A DNA stretch of 64,000 bases from Arenimonas donghaensis DSM 18148 = HO3-R19 (GCF_000743535.1 NZ_AVCJ01000002.1:1-64000); one strand, 5' to 3'; counted from the stretch's first letter, positions 37,391 to 50,298 are shown. Notes: generated by a model from the letters alone, not told the origin. Translations and numbers: made by a program.

Positions 37391-37473
37391 CGTTGGATTC
37401 CGTCGTTGGCGGGCTGGACCGCAGTCTACGACTTTGGCCGCGGAGGTGCTCGGCCAAGCGCCGGGCGCTCAGC

Positions 37474-39996
<2,523 letters not shown>

Positions 39997-40147
39997 GCCG
40001 GTTGATGCTCCAGGGCGGATCCGGCTTCGGGCCGCCCAGATGGCTCGGCCCGCGGGGGACGCGGGCCGGGGGGTTCTCTTTTTTCATTAAGGCACCACTC
40101 CGGCCGGGCCTGTCAAGCAAGGGCCCGGGTCGGGGGTGGCGGCCGGT

Positions 40148-41323
40148 TCACTTGCAGGCGCTGGGCAGCAGGGCCTGCGGGATACCCTCGGCGCTGCATG
40201 GCGAGGCCCTTTCCGGGTCCCTGTTCAGGTACAAAACGCCCCCGGCCGCCCCCTTGAGCGCATCGGTATCGCGCAGGGTCACGGCCACTTCGCAGGCGCC
40301 GTCGGGGCTTTCGATGATCAGGATTTCGTGGATGTCCGGGCTGGAGGGTGCGGCCAGGCCCAGTTCTTCGGCATCGCGCGGGCAGCGGTCGGTATTGGCG
40401 CGGAACTCGGATGCCTGCAGCGCCGCCGAGGCGCCCTCGCCATAGGCGGTGGCCACCTTCGCCCGCACCACGTAGTCCTGGTAGGCCGGGACCGAAACGG
40501 CGGCCAGGATGCCCACCACCGCCAGTACGCCCAGCAGCACCACGCCGGCGACCACGGCCACCAGGCAGCCGTTGAGCTCGCGCACCTGCCGGCCGGGCTG
40601 GTCCGAATAGGCCCACTTGTCGACCACGAAGGTGCCGGCCATCAGGTCGTGCAGGGCCTGCTTGCGGCGGGTCCAGCCGGCCATGAAGAAGCCGATGTAC
40701 AGGATCAGGTAGGACACGATGCTGCCGGCCCAGCGGCCGGCGGCGCGACCAAAGCCCAGTCGGCGGCCCTGGCGGTCGACGACCTTGATGCCCAGGGCCA
40801 GCTTGCCGACGGTGGCCTGCAGCTTCGAGCTTTCCATGCCGGCGTAGTAGGCCAGGCTCATGACCGGGTAGATCAGGTAGACCACGACCATGCCGACCAG
40901 GAAAGTTTCCTCGTTCTCGAGGTTGTTGGTGGCGACGATGGCCAGGGCCACCATGCCAATCAGGAACACCACGTAGAAGATGCTGCCCAGCAGCATCGAG
41001 TCGATCAGGTAGGCGCCCAGCCGCCGGATGAAACCGGCGTCCACGACGGCGTCCAGGTCGGTGCCGGGCTGCGCGGTCGCTGCCGGGCCGGCACCGGGCG
41101 TGGCCAGGCCGGGCGCTGCTGCGGCGGCCAGGGCGGGTTCGGCCGGCGGCGGCACCGGCAGTTCGGCCAGGTGCTGTTCCAGCGGTGCCCACTGGGGCAG
41201 GCCCTCGCGCCAGACCAGGGAGTCGCGATTGACCCGGCCCTGGCGGAAAGCCAGCGCCAACGCGTCGGCGGACACGGGGCCTTGCCGCTCATGGCCGGCG
41301 TCCACGAAATACCAAGCGCTCAT
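40148..41323 (-). CDS. GYF_2 / RDD / type IV pilin-like fusion membrane protein
   Basis: 391 residues in three parts. Residues 1-55 (AWYFVDAGHERQGPVSADAL ... LVWREGLPQW) match the GYF_2 domain; a Pro/Ala linker follows; about 95-255 is an RDD domain with four membrane helices (FIRRLGAYLIDSMLLGS, QATVGKLALGIKVVD). A last helix, VVGILAAVSVPAYQDYVVRAKV (about 280-300), has the pattern of a type IV pilin N-terminal helix, followed by a small globular domain with a Cys pair (TDRCPRDA, CEVAVTL) and a C-terminal Cys. There is no prepilin peptidase site of the usual form, so it is probably a permanent membrane protein and not a pilus subunit. Function unknown. Confidence 0.8.
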   Translation of the reverse strand: MSAWYFVDAGHERQGPVSADALALAFRQGRVNRDSLVWREGLPQWAPLEQHLAELPVPPPAEPALAAAAAPGLATPGAGPAATAQPGTDLDAVVDAGFIRRLGAYLIDSMLLGSIFYVVFLIGMVALAIVATNNLENEETFLVGMVVVYLIYPVMSLAYYAGMESSKLQATVGKLALGIKVVDRQGRRLGFGRAAGRWAGSIVSYLILYIGFFMAGWTRRKQALHDLMAGTFVVDKWAYSDQPGRQVRELNGCLVAVVAGVVLLGVLAVVGILAAVSVPAYQDYVVRAKVATAYGEGASAALQASEFRANTDRCPRDAEELGLAAPSSPDIHEILIIESPDGACEVAVTLRDTDALKGAAGGVLYLNRDPERASPCSAEGIPQALLPSACK

Positions 41324-41359
41324 CGTCCCCTGACTCCCCGGCGCGCTGCGCCCTGTGCG

Positions 41360-41388
41360 AAAGAAAACGCCCGGCCGTGCCGGGCGTC
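41360..41388 (-). terminator. Intrinsic terminator after smg
   Basis: Read on the minus strand: ACGCCCGGC, loop ACG, GCCGGGCGT followed by TTTCTTTC. The 9-bp stem ends 27 bp after the smg stop and separates smg from the RDD gene. Confidence 0.85.
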
Positions 41389-41414
41389 TTCACAGGGTAA
41401 TCGCGAACGCGGTG

Positions 41415-41888
41415 TCAGTGAACGGGTTCGGGCTCGTCCTCGAACATCTGGCTTTCCATCCAGGCGTAGGCGGCCTCGGAACCGGGCTGGTTGAACAGCA
41501 CCATCAGCACCACCCACTTGATGTCGTCGACGTCCACTTCGTCCTGGTCCAGGGCCATGACCCGGTCCAGCACCAGTTCGCGCTGGTCGGAGTCGAGCAC
41601 GCCGCTTTGTTCGAGGAACATCAGGAAGCCACGGCAGTCGGCGTCGAGGCGGTCGAGCTCGGGCTCCGAGTACACCCGCACCGGCACCTGCAGGCGCGGC
41701 GTGGCCACGGCCGGGCGCTGGCGCGCCAGTTCGTCGAGCCAGTCGAAGGCCTTGTTGATCTCGGAGGGGCTGAAACCGGCCTGGATCAGGCCGTTCTGGA
41801 GCGAGTCGCGATCCCGGACGGCGTCGGGGTCGTCATAGAAGTAGTGCTCGAACAGGTACAGCAGGACGTCCAGTATGGTCTCTTTCAT
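41415..41888 (-). CDS. smg: Smg protein (DUF494)
   Basis: 157 residues, the family length. Opens with the characteristic [16 protein letters not shown] and contains the conserved [14 protein letters not shown] near the C-terminus. Smg is a conserved helical protein next to dprA in many gammaproteobacteria; its biochemical role is not settled. It lies 36 bp after dprA and is followed by a terminator, so the LysM-dprA-smg group could be one transcript. Confidence 0.94.
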   Translation of the reverse strand: MKETILDVLLYLFEHYFYDDPDAVRDRDSLQNGLIQAGFSPSEINKAFDWLDELARQRPAVATPRLQVPVRVYSEPELDRLDADCRGFLMFLEQSGVLDSDQRELVLDRVMALDQDEVDVDDIKWVVLMVLFNQPGSEAAYAWMESQMFEDEPEPVH

Positions 41889-41924
41889 TACCCTCAGCCT
41901 GCGCCAATCGGCGCGATGGGAAGG

Positions 41925-43067
41925 TCAGGGGCGCCGGGCAAAGCGGCCATTGTCGGCAACCACCTGCCCGTCCAACTCCATGACCAGCAGCATGGAGGAC
42001 AGTTCGGCCACCGTCAATCCTGTCCGCCGGGCCAGTTCATCCAAAGGGGTGGGGTCGTGACCGAGGGCGGACCACAAGCGCTTGTGGTTGACGGACACGG
42101 CTGGCTGTCCGCCGGCTGAGTGCCCGCAGGGCCCTGGCGGGCACGCGCCGGCCGCGTCCGCGAGCCCGGTTTCGAGCGCGCCGCGCAGGTCGGCGGCCAG
42201 GCTTCGGGCCAGGGGTTCGAGGGATTCGACCACCTGGGCGGGCGTCTCGACCAGAGTCGCGCCGTCGCGGATCAGGCGGTGGCAGCCACGTGCCACCGGG
42301 TTGTCCACCGAGCCCGGCATCGCGAACACCTCGCGGCCGGCCTCGCCGGCCAGGCGGGCGCTGATGAGCGCCCCCGAACGCAACGCGGCCTCCAGCACCA
42401 CCGTGCCCAGGGACAGGCCGGCGACGATGCGGTTGCGGGTGGGGAAGTGGGCGGCGATGGCCGGCGTGCCGGGCGGGTGTTCGCCCAGCACCAGGCCCTG
42501 GTCGGCGATGCGGGCCATCAGGGCGGCGTTTTTGGGCGGGTAGGCCTGGTCCAGCCCGGTACCGACGACGGCCAGGGTGCGGCCGTGCACGGCCAGCGCG
42601 CCGGCATGGGCAGCGGCGTCGATGCCCTCGGCCAGGCCGCTGGTGACGGCCCAGCCGGCGCCAGCCAGGGCGGCGGCGAAGTCGTGGGCGCGCTGGCGGC
42701 CCCCGGGACTGGGGCGACGACTGCCCACCAGGGCCACCTGCGGGTGCCAGAGCAGGCTGGGGTCACCGTGCAGGAACAGCACGGGGGGCGGCCAGGGCGT
42801 TCGCCTGAGCAGGGCCGGGTAATCGGGGGAGCCCCAGGCGAGCAGCTGCCGCCCGGGCTTCTCCAGCCAGGCCAGGTCACCCGCGAGCAGGCGAGGGCAG
42901 GGTGAAGCGAGGGCCTGGCGGCAGGCCGGCGGCAAGCCCAGGCCGGCGCCGTGGCGGGCCGCGGCCAGGGCCGCCGCGGGCCCGTCGTGGCTGGCCAGCA
43001 GGTGTCTCAGAAGGGCGTCGGGCAGCCTGGCGCGGGCCAGGACCAGCAGGGCTTCGGGATTTTCCAT
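41925..43067 (-). CDS. dprA: DNA-processing protein DprA
   Basis: 380 residues. Loads RecA on incoming single-stranded DNA during natural transformation. N-terminal SAM-like part, then the extended Rossmann fold with [46 protein letters not shown] and [21 protein letters not shown]-terminal winged helix ([23 protein letters not shown]). All are intact, so competence is possible if the uptake machinery is present elsewhere. It is in the order LysM protein, dprA, smg. Confidence 0.95.
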   Translation of the reverse strand: MENPEALLVLARARLPDALLRHLLASHDGPAAALAAARHGAGLGLPPACRQALASPCPRLLAGDLAWLEKPGRQLLAWGSPDYPALLRRTPWPPPVLFLHGDPSLLWHPQVALVGSRRPSPGGRQRAHDFAAALAGAGWAVTSGLAEGIDAAAHAGALAVHGRTLAVVGTGLDQAYPPKNAALMARIADQGLVLGEHPPGTPAIAAHFPTRNRIVAGLSLGTVVLEAALRSGALISARLAGEAGREVFAMPGSVDNPVARGCHRLIRDGATLVETPAQVVESLEPLARSLAADLRGALETGLADAAGACPPGPCGHSAGGQPAVSVNHKRLWSALGHDPTPLDELARRTGLTVAELSSMLLVMELDGQVVADNGRFARRP

Positions 43068-43134
43068 GGCCCGGACAGCATCGCGGCGCCCGGAGGCGCC
43101 GCGATGTAGGCAAAACCACTGCGGACGGGTCCGC

Positions 43135-44241
43135 TTATTCGGTGGCGTCCGGGTGCTTGAGCACGTCGCCGTGGTGCACCGGGCGGATGCCGTTCATCAC
43201 CAGGGCGTAGGCCACCTTGTCGAAGGTGCGGAACACCATCAGGTTGCCGACGAACTCGTCGGGCAGCTGCACGCTGTCGGCCTTGGCCGCGGCGCCGCTG
43301 CGATGCGCAACCTTGTCGGGCACCACGCTGCCTTCGTTCCAGATCGACATCACGTGGCCGTTGCGGATGCCGTCACGGGCACCCACCGAGATCGCGACCA
43401 CCAGGTTCGGACCGGCCTGCAGGCCGTCGGCCACCGCCATGATGCGGGCATTGGCCGGCACCACGTCGGGCGCGCGCGGCATGAACTGCAGGTCGTAGGG
43501 CTGGGCCTCGGAGGGCAGCACGCGATCGCCGACGCGGATCTCGCGGCCTTCGTCGCGCAGCACCACCGTGGTCACTTCGCCCTGGACCCGCGTCACTTCG
43601 CCGGTGGCGTGGATGGCCAGTTCGTAGCCCAGCTTCTCGCCCGTGGCCTCGCCGTAACCCGCCGGCACGGTCCAGTGCGAATGGTTGCGGTCGCCGCGGA
43701 AGTCGAGCGGGGTGGCGCCCGGGTGGTTGCGGCGATTGCCGCCGCCGAACACGTTCACCGGACGGGCGAAGTCGACCACCATGCCCGGCGCCGCGCCCTG
43801 CAGGCCGCGCACGTAGACCAGCTGGCCGGCGACGCTGTAGAGGCGGTCGTCTTCGGTGCCGACGACGTAAGGCAGGGCCTTGGGGTCCTCGACCACGGTG
43901 AAGTGCTTGAGCAGCGCCTCGATTTCCGACAGTGGGATGGTGTCCACCGCCTCACCGACCTGCGGGCCTTCGGCGCGGACGCGCGGCTCACCGTCGATAT
44001 AGACCAGGCTCAGCACCTGGCCCGGGAAAATGAGATGCGGGTTCTGCACCTGCGGGTTGGCCTGCCAGATCTCCGGCCAGAGCCAGGGCTTCTCGAGGAA
44101 GCGCCCCGCGATGTCCCAGAGGGTGTCACCCCTCTTCACCACGTAGGTGGTTGGGTGGTCCTCGCGAAGGTCGGCCGCGAGAGCGGCAGCCGCGAAGGTG
44201 AGCAACATGGCAGCACTAACTGCAAGAAGCCGTTTAAACAT
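43135..44241 (-). CDS. Secreted LysM peptidoglycan-binding protein
   Basis: 368 residues. Signal peptide [22 protein letters not shown]; LysM domain at residues about 30-80 ([29 protein letters not shown] in two parts, [10 protein letters not shown]). The remainder is the beta-rich part seen in the LysM protein beside dprA in many Proteobacteria. ATG 44241 gives the signal peptide; a longer frame starting upstream has no such feature. It is divergent from def; TATAGT read on the minus strand at 44281-44286 could be its -10 box. It probably sits in the periplasm on peptidoglycan; precise function unknown. Confidence 0.88.
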   Translation of the reverse strand: MFKRLLAVSAAMLLTFAAAALAADLREDHPTTYVVKRGDTLWDIAGRFLEKPWLWPEIWQANPQVQNPHLIFPGQVLSLVYIDGEPRVRAEGPQVGEAVDTIPLSEIEALLKHFTVVEDPKALPYVVGTEDDRLYSVAGQLVYVRGLQGAAPGMVVDFARPVNVFGGGNRRNHPGATPLDFRGDRNHSHWTVPAGYGEATGEKLGYELAIHATGEVTRVQGEVTTVVLRDEGREIRVGDRVLPSEAQPYDLQFMPRAPDVVPANARIMAVADGLQAGPNLVVAISVGARDGIRNGHVMSIWNEGSVVPDKVAHRSGAAAKADSVQLPDEFVGNLMVFRTFDKVAYALVMNGIRPVHHGDVLKHPDATE

Positions 44242-44280
44242 GGCGGCTATCCACCTGATTTTCCCCGGACAGGTTGGGCG

Positions 44281-44329
44281 ACTATAGCCCAAACCCGGCC
44301 CCGGATTGCAAGCCCGCCGGGGTTATACT
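44281..44329. promoter_or_regulatory. Divergent promoter region for the LysM gene and def
   Basis: On the minus strand TTGCAA (44306-44311) with a 19-bp spacer to TATAGT (44281-44286) would drive the LysM gene. On the plus strand TATACT (44324-44329) would be a -10 box about 50 bp before def; I find no good -35 for it. Confidence 0.4.
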
Positions 44330-44379
44330 GTGTTGCCGGCCCCTTGAGGTCCGGGCCCTTGTTCCCCATCTTTCCGTCC

Positions 44380-44889
44380 ATGGCCAAGCTCCCCATCCTG
44401 GAATTCCCCGATCCCCGCCTGCGAACGGTCGCAAAACCGGTCGAAAGCGTCGACGACACCCTGCGCGCTCTGGTGGACGACATGTTCGAGACCATGTACG
44501 CCGCCCCGGGCATCGGTCTGGCGGCGACCCAGGTCGACGTGCACCAGCGCCTCCTCGTTCTTGACGTAAGCGAGGACCAGAGCCGGCCAATGGTGTTCAT
44601 AAATCCCGAGATCCTCAGCGCCGAAGGCCACCAGGTCTACCAGGAAGGCTGCCTGTCGGTGCCGGGCATCTATGCCGACGTCAAACGCGCCAATTCGGTG
44701 CGGGTCAAGGCCCTGGACCGGGACGGCAAGGCCTTCGAGATCGAGGCCGACGGCCTGCTGGCCGTGTGCATCCAGCACGAAATGGACCACCTGGCCGGCA
44801 AGGTCTTCGTGGACTACCTGTCCCCGCTCAAGCGCGAGCAGGTGCGCAAGAAGCTGGCCAAGCAGCAGCGCGGCACCGACGCCGCCTGA
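44380..44889 (+). CDS. def: Peptide deformylase
   Basis: 169 residues. Removes the formyl group from nascent N-terminal methionine. The three signature motifs are intact: [10 protein letters not shown] (motif 1), EGCLSVPG with the metal-binding Cys (motif 2), and [12 protein letters not shown] with the two His ligands and catalytic Glu (motif 3). ATG 44380 ([15 protein letters not shown]) is the family start; the long open frame upstream is the antisense of the LysM gene. Its stop is one base before the fmt ATG, so def-fmt-rsmB form a coupled operon. Confidence 0.97.
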   Translation: MAKLPILEFPDPRLRTVAKPVESVDDTLRALVDDMFETMYAAPGIGLAATQVDVHQRLLVLDVSEDQSRPMVFINPEILSAEGHQVYQEGCLSVPGIYADVKRANSVRVKALDRDGKAFEIEADGLLAVCIQHEMDHLAGKVFVDYLSPLKREQVRKKLAKQQRGTDAA

Positions 44890-44890
44890 G

Positions 44891-45817
44891 ATGTCCCTAC
44901 GAATCATCTTCGCGGGCACGCCGGCATTCGCCGTGCCCTGTTTGCGCGCCGCCGCGGCCCGCGGTGAAGTCGTCGGGGTCTGGACCCAGCCCGATCGCCC
45001 GGCCGGCCGCGGTCGCCAGCTCGCGCCGTCGCCGGTGAAGGTGGAGGCGCTGGCGAGCCAGCTGCCGGTCTTCCAGCCGGAAAACTTCAAGTCCGAAGAC
45101 GCGCGCGAGCAGCTGCGTGCGCTCAAGCCCGACCTGATGGTGGTGGTGGCCTATGGCCTGATCCTGCCGCAGGCGGTGCTCGACATCCCGGCCCAGGGCT
45201 GCTGGAACGTGCATGCCTCGCTGCTGCCGCGCTGGCGCGGCGCCGCACCGATCCAGCGCGCCATCGAAGCCGGCGACCGCGAAACCGGCGTCTGCCTGAT
45301 GCAGATGGAGAAGGGCCTGGATACGGGGCCGGTGCTGCTGTCGCTGGCCACGCCGATTTCCGACACCGATACGGGCGGAGAGCTTCACGACCGCCTGTCC
45401 GCGCTCGGCGCCGAAGTGCTGTCGGACGGCCTGAAACTGCTGCGGGCCGGCATGCGCCCGGTCCCGCAGCCGCAGCCGGCCGAGGGCGTCACCTACGCCC
45501 GCAAGCTCGACAAGGCCGAGGCCCGCCTGGACTGGTCCCGGCCGGCCAACGAGCTCGCCAACAAGGTCCGCGCCTTCAATCCCTGGCCGGTCGCCGAAGC
45601 GCAACTGGCCGGCGAACGGCTGCGCATCCACGCCGCCCAGGCCCTTGCGGGGGGCTCGGGCATGGCCCCGGGCACGGTGGTTTCGGCCAGCCGCGACGGC
45701 CTGGACGTGGCCTGTGGCGACGGCCTGCTGCGCCTGCGCGTGGTGCAGCGCGACGGCGGCCGTGCCCTTCCGGTGGCCGACTACCTCAACGCCCGTCCGG
45801 CCCTGGCGACCCCGTGA
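44891..45817 (+). CDS. fmt: Methionyl-tRNA formyltransferase
   Basis: 308 residues. Formylates initiator Met-tRNA with 10-formyl-tetrahydrofolate. N-terminal Rossmann part ([15 protein letters not shown]) and the folate-binding signature [18 protein letters not shown] (His and downstream Asp in GLDTGP), then the OB-fold C-terminal domain ([21 protein letters not shown]). It begins one base after the def stop and its stop overlaps the rsmB GTG start by four bases. Confidence 0.97.
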   Translation: MSLRIIFAGTPAFAVPCLRAAAARGEVVGVWTQPDRPAGRGRQLAPSPVKVEALASQLPVFQPENFKSEDAREQLRALKPDLMVVVAYGLILPQAVLDIPAQGCWNVHASLLPRWRGAAPIQRAIEAGDRETGVCLMQMEKGLDTGPVLLSLATPISDTDTGGELHDRLSALGAEVLSDGLKLLRAGMRPVPQPQPAEGVTYARKLDKAEARLDWSRPANELANKVRAFNPWPVAEAQLAGERLRIHAAQALAGGSGMAPGTVVSASRDGLDVACGDGLLRLRVVQRDGGRALPVADYLNARPALATP

Positions 45818-47127
45818 GCGCCCCCGGCTCGGCTCTTCGCGCCACCGCCGCCCGCGTGCTGGGCACGGTGCTGGGCGAGGGCCGGTCCCTGAAGGCCGTG
45901 ATGGGCCGGGCCCTGCCCGAACTGCCCGATCCGCGCGACCGCGCCCTGCTCGAGGCCATCTGTTTTGATGCCCTGCGCCATCGCCGGCGTTACGAATTCG
46001 CCCTGTCGCAGTGGCTGGCGCACCCGCTGTCGCAGCGCGACCAGGCCGTTCACTGGCTGCTGCTGGTGGGCCTGGCCCAGGTGAAGGGGCTGGGCCTGGC
46101 GCCGCATGCCGCGGTCAGCGCCAGCGCCGAAGCCGCGCGCGACCTGGGCCGGACCGGCCTGGTCGGCCTGGTGAATGCCCTGCTGCGCCGGGCCAGCCGC
46201 GAGCCCCTGCCCGAAAGCGACGACCCCGCCGTGCGCTGCAGCCATCCGGACTGGCTGGTGCAGCGCTTGCGCACGGACTGGCCCGACCAGGCCGACGCGA
46301 TCCTGGCCGCGAACAACCAGGCGGCGCCGCTGTGGCTGCGCGCCAACCCGCGCCAGGGCAGTGCCAGCGCCCTGGCCGCCGAACTGCACGAAGCCGGCAT
46401 GCCCGCCGACTGCCCGGAGGCCGTGCCTGGCGCAGTGCGCCTGGAGACCCCCGTCCCGGTGGACCGCCTGCCCGGCTGGGACCATGGCGCCATGAGCGTG
46501 CAGGACGGCGCCGCCCAACTGGCCGTGCTGGCGCTGGCGCCGCGCCCGGGCGAGCGCCTGCTCGACGCCTGCGCCGCGCCGGGTGGCAAGGCCGCGCAGC
46601 TGGCCGAACACCTGGGCGAAGGCGAGCTGGTGGCCCTGGACGTCGATGGCCGCCGGCTGGAAAAGGTCCGTGCCCTGCTGCAGCGGCTGCGACTGGAGGC
46701 GCCCAACGTGCAGGTGCGCGTGGCCGACGCCGCCCGGCCCGGCGACTGGTGGGACGGCCGGCCCTTCGACGCCATCCTGCTCGACGCCCCCTGCTCGGCG
46801 ACGGGCATCATCCGCCGCCAGCCCGACATCAAGTGGCACCGCCGGGAAACCGACATCGCCGCCCTGGCGACCACCCAGCGCGAGCTGCTCGACGCCCTGT
46901 GGCCGCTGCTGCGACCGGGCGGCCGCCTCGTGTACGCCACCTGCTCGGTGCTGCGCGAAGAAAACGAGCGGCAGGTCGAGGCTTTCCTCGACCGCCACGC
47001 CGATGCCCGTGCCGCGACCCTCACCGACCGCTTCGGCCACGCCAGCGGCGCCGGTCGCCAGCGCCTGCCCGGTGAGGACGGCATGGACGGTTTCTTCTAC
47101 GCCCGCCTCGAGAAGACCGCCGTCTAG
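45814..47127 (+). CDS. rsmB: 16S rRNA (cytosine-967) C5-methyltransferase RsmB
   Basis: 437 residues from a GTG start overlapping the fmt stop (GTGA). N-terminal NusB-like RNA-binding helices (residues about 1-130), then the SAM-dependent methyltransferase: [15 protein letters not shown] binds SAM, and the two catalytic cysteines are in [14 protein letters not shown] and [11 protein letters not shown]. Methylates m5C967 of 16S rRNA with the sequence in place. A REP-like palindrome follows. Confidence 0.96.
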   Translation: MSAPGSALRATAARVLGTVLGEGRSLKAVMGRALPELPDPRDRALLEAICFDALRHRRRYEFALSQWLAHPLSQRDQAVHWLLLVGLAQVKGLGLAPHAAVSASAEAARDLGRTGLVGLVNALLRRASREPLPESDDPAVRCSHPDWLVQRLRTDWPDQADAILAANNQAAPLWLRANPRQGSASALAAELHEAGMPADCPEAVPGAVRLETPVPVDRLPGWDHGAMSVQDGAAQLAVLALAPRPGERLLDACAAPGGKAAQLAEHLGEGELVALDVDGRRLEKVRALLQRLRLEAPNVQVRVADAARPGDWWDGRPFDAILLDAPCSATGIIRRQPDIKWHRRETDIAALATTQRELLDALWPLLRPGGRLVYATCSVLREENERQVEAFLDRHADARAATLTDRFGHASGAGRQRLPGEDGMDGFFYARLEKTAV

Positions 47128-47138
47128 GCGTACGCCTT

Positions 47139-47189
47139 GTGGGAGGGACTTCAGTCCCGAAAGCCTTTCGGGACTGAAGTCCCTCCCAC
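47139..47189. repeat. REP/BIME-like palindromic element, copy 2
   Basis: Arms 47139-47162 and 47166-47189 are exact inverse complements (GTGGGAGGGACTTCAGTCCC then GAAA; spacer GCC). They share the 20-base core with the copy at 33288. It sits 11 bp after the rsmB stop and 31 bp before the glycosyltransferase start. Confidence 0.9.
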
Positions 47190-47220
47190 AGGCGCGTCGC
47201 GGATTTATATAGTGCTCGCG

Positions 47221-48912
47221 ATGACAGCCGCCGATCGTCGCAACACCCTCGTCTTCTTCGCGCTGGCCCTGTTCGTGCTCGCCGCCGGTTATGGCCTGCG
47301 CGATCCCTGGCCGGCCGACGAACCGCGCTTCGTCCTGGTGGCCAAGCAGATGGTGGAGTCCGGCGACTACCTGTTCCCGCATCGCGGCCAGGAGCTGTAT
47401 CCGGACAAACCACCGGTCTATTTCTGGCTGCTGTCGGCGGCCTTCGGTCTGGTGGGCAGCTGGCGCTGGAGTTTCCTGCTGCCGTCGCTGCTGTCGGCGA
47501 TGGGCACGCTGGCGTTGACCTGGGACCTGGGAAGGCGGCTGTGGTCCCCGCGTGCCGGGCTGTGGGCGGCGATCGCGGTCGCTGTCACCTTCCAGTTCCT
47601 CTACCAGGGCAAGCGCGCGCAAATCGATCCGACCCTGGTCTTGATGACCACGCTGTCGTTTTATGGTTTGTGCCGGCACCTGCTGCTGGGGCCGCACTGG
47701 CGCTGGTGGCTGATGGGCTGCTTCGCCGCCGGCTTGGGCGTGGTGACCAAGGGCGTGGGCTTCCTGCCGCTGCTCGCGCTGCTGCCGTTCGCGCTGTTCG
47801 CGCGGCGGCACTGGCAGGGCCTGGCGCCGCTGGGCCAGGGCAATGCCTGGCGCTGGGCCGGCGGTGGCCTGGCCTTTTTCGCCGCCATCGCGCTCTGGCT
47901 GGGCCCGGTGCTGGCCATCGGACTGAGCAGCGACAACCCCGAGCACGCCGAGTACCTGCGCAACCTCCTGTTCAAACAGACCGCGCAGCGCTACGCCGAG
48001 CCCTGGCACCACACCGAACCATTCTGGTACTTCAGCCAGGTCGTGCTGCTTTTCTGGCTGCCGTTTTCACTGGCGCTGCCGTGGCTGCTTAAACCCTGGG
48101 CCGCCGCCTGGCGCGAGCGTGACGCACGCGTGTGGCTGCCGCTGGCCTGGTTCGGGCTGGTGCTGCTGTTCTTCAGCGCCAGCGCCGGCAAGCGCGACAT
48201 GTACCTGCTGCCGGCGCTGCCGGCGCTGGCGCTGGCCGCGGCGCCCTACCTGGACGATATCGCCGGGCGCCCCGGGTTCCGGCGGCTCGTGCTGGGTTTC
48301 GTGCTCGCCCTGGCGACGGTGCTGGCGGCCGGCGGCCTGGTGGCGCTGCTGGGCGAGCCCGGGTTCGAAACCCGCCTGGTCGCCGAGCGCGGCCTGGGCC
48401 CGGAGGCGCGCTGGCTCTGGCTCATGCTGGCCGGGGTGGGCATTGCCGGCCTGGTCGCGGCCCTGGCCTGGCGCGTGCGCGGCGCCAACAAGGCCTGCGC
48501 GCTGCTGCTGGTGCTGCTGTGGTCGGGCTACGGCCTGGTGGTGCACCCGGTGCTCGACGACGAAAGTTCCGCGCGCGGCCTCATGCAGCAGGCGCGGGTG
48601 CTGGCCGGGCCCGGCACCTCCATCGGCCTGGTGCACTGGCGGGAACAAAACCTGCTGCAGGCCGTCGGCCCTGTGGCCGAGTTCGGTTTCCGCCGGCCGC
48701 CTGCGGAACAGTTGCGCCGGGGCCAGGCCTGGCTGGCCCGGGACCCGGCCTCGCGCCTGCTGCTGGTGCAGCGAACCGACGCACTGGCCTGCGCGCGCTT
48801 CGTGCCCGGTCCCGGTGCCCGCCGGGTCGGCGCGGCCAATCGACGCGAATGGTGGCTGCTGGGCCCGGACGCGCTCTCGGGCTGTTCCGTCCAGGCCACG
48901 CGAGTAGACTAG
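47221..48912 (+). CDS. ArnT/PMT-family membrane glycosyltransferase
   Basis: 563 residues with about ten to twelve membrane helices. The N-terminal loop carries the acidic motif WPADEPRF (residues about 30-37) and DKPPVYFWLLSAAFGL, typical of GT-C enzymes of the PMT/ArnT family that use polyprenyl-phosphate sugars. A soluble C-terminal domain of about 130 residues follows. ArnT adds aminoarabinose to lipid A; the family also glycosylates proteins, so the acceptor is not certain. ATG 47221 is the plausible start; an upstream in-frame extension runs into the REP element. Six bases separate it from trkA. Confidence 0.85.
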   Translation: MTAADRRNTLVFFALALFVLAAGYGLRDPWPADEPRFVLVAKQMVESGDYLFPHRGQELYPDKPPVYFWLLSAAFGLVGSWRWSFLLPSLLSAMGTLALTWDLGRRLWSPRAGLWAAIAVAVTFQFLYQGKRAQIDPTLVLMTTLSFYGLCRHLLLGPHWRWWLMGCFAAGLGVVTKGVGFLPLLALLPFALFARRHWQGLAPLGQGNAWRWAGGGLAFFAAIALWLGPVLAIGLSSDNPEHAEYLRNLLFKQTAQRYAEPWHHTEPFWYFSQVVLLFWLPFSLALPWLLKPWAAAWRERDARVWLPLAWFGLVLLFFSASAGKRDMYLLPALPALALAAAPYLDDIAGRPGFRRLVLGFVLALATVLAAGGLVALLGEPGFETRLVAERGLGPEARWLWLMLAGVGIAGLVAALAWRVRGANKACALLLVLLWSGYGLVVHPVLDDESSARGLMQQARVLAGPGTSIGLVHWREQNLLQAVGPVAEFGFRRPPAEQLRRGQAWLARDPASRLLLVQRTDALACARFVPGPGARRVGAANRREWWLLGPDALSGCSVQATRVD

Positions 48913-48918
48913 CGCCGC

Positions 48919-50298
48919 ATGAAGATCCTCATCCTGGGCGCAGGGCAGGTCGGAACGTCGGTGGCATCGGCGCTGGCCTCCGAAAACAACGACATCACCG
49001 TCGTCGACACCGACCACCAGCGCCTGCGTGACCTGGCGGAAAAGCTCGACATCCGCACCGTCGTGGGCCACGCCTCCTTGCCCGACGTGCTCGCCCAGGC
49101 CGGCGCCGAGGAAACCGAGCTGCTGGTCGCGGTCACCTCCAGCGACGAAGTGAACCTGATCGCCTGCCAGGTGGCCCAGCACCAGTTCCGCACGCCGACG
49201 CGGGTGGCCCGCCTGCGCGAGGCCCAGTACCTGGACGTGGCCGCGCTGGCCGACCCCGAACATTCGGCCGTCAACGCCGCGATCAGCCCGGAGCAGCTGG
49301 TCTGTCGCCACGTCGAACGCCTGATCGAATACCCGGGCGCGCTGCAGGTGCTCGATTTCGCCGAGGGCCGGGTGCAACTGGTGGCCGTGCGCGCGGTGCC
49401 CGGCGGCGCCCTGGTCGGCCACGAGATCCGCGAACTGCGCGAACACCTGCCCACCGGCGTCGATGCCCGCGTCGCGGCGATCTTCCGCAAGGGCCGGCCG
49501 GTGCAGCCCGAGGGCAATACCGTCATCGAAGTCGACGACGAAGTCTTCTTCCTGGCCGAACGCAAGCACATCCTCACCGTCATGGCCGAATTGCGCCGCG
49601 TCGACGCCCGCCCGGCACGACGGCTGCTGATCGCCGGCGGCGGCAACATCGGCCGCAACCTCGCGCGCAGCCTCGAGGGCCGTTACTCGGTGAAGGTGCT
49701 GGAACGGTCCCGCGAACGCGCCCGCGGCATCGCCGAGGACCTGCTCAACTCCATCGTGCTGGTCGGCGACTGCGCCGACGAGGACCTGCTGCGCGAGGAG
49801 AACATCGACCAGACCGACGTCTATTGCGCGATGACCAACGACGACGAGGCCAACATCCTCTCGGCGATGCTGGCCAAGCGCATGGGCTGCCCGCGGGTGA
49901 TCTCCCTGATCAACCGGCCCAGCTACGCCGAGCTGGTGGAGGGCGGCAGCATCGACATCGCCGTCAGCCCGCAGCTGGTGACCCTGGGCGCGCTGCTCGC
50001 GCACATCCGCGAAGGCGCACCGGCGCGCGTGTACTCGCTGCGCCGCGGCGCCGCCGAGGCGATCGAAGCCGTGGTGCGTGGCGACGCCCGCACGTCGCGG
50101 GTCATCGGTCGCGCGCTGGATGAACTCGAACTGCCGCCGGGCACCACCATCGGCGGCATCGTGCGCGGCGACAAACTCCTCATCGCCCACCACGACGTCG
50201 TCATCGAGCCGGGCGACCACGTCATCCTGTTCGTGATGGACAAGCGGGAAATGGCACGCGTCAGCGCCCTGTTCCAGACCGGGGCGACCTGGCTGTGA
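48919..50298 (+). CDS. trkA: Trk potassium-uptake regulatory protein TrkA
   Basis: 459 residues. Cytoplasmic NAD-binding regulator of the Trk K+ channel. Two tandem RCK units are visible: the first opens with MKILILGAGQVGTSVA, the second with RLLIAGGGNIGRNLARSLEG near residue 234, each followed by a TrkA_C domain (VQLVAVRAVPGGALVG; GTTIGGIVRGDKLLI). Glycine-rich nucleotide loops are intact in both. Its stop overlaps the trkH GTG start by four bases. Confidence 0.97.
   Translation: MKILILGAGQVGTSVASALASENNDITVVDTDHQRLRDLAEKLDIRTVVGHASLPDVLAQAGAEETELLVAVTSSDEVNLIACQVAQHQFRTPTRVARLREAQYLDVAALADPEHSAVNAAISPEQLVCRHVERLIEYPGALQVLDFAEGRVQLVAVRAVPGGALVGHEIRELREHLPTGVDARVAAIFRKGRPVQPEGNTVIEVDDEVFFLAERKHILTVMAELRRVDARPARRLLIAGGGNIGRNLARSLEGRYSVKVLERSRERARGIAEDLLNSIVLVGDCADEDLLREENIDQTDVYCAMTNDDEANILSAMLAKRMGCPRVISLINRPSYAELVEGGSIDIAVSPQLVTLGALLAHIREGAPARVYSLRRGAAEAIEAVVRGDARTSRVIGRALDELELPPGTTIGGIVRGDKLLIAHHDVVIEPGDHVILFVMDKREMARVSALFQTGATWL

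Noticed and set aside
40046-40068. Strong hairpin CGGCCCGC/GCGGGCCG followed by TTCTCTTTTTT
   Set aside because: It looks like a plus-strand terminator, but no plus-strand gene ends there. On the coding strand it lies in the topA leader with no T-run, so its role is unclear.
43066-44379. Long N-terminal extension of peptide deformylase
   Set aside because: It is antisense to the LysM and dprA genes. Deformylase starts at 44380 with the family N-terminus.
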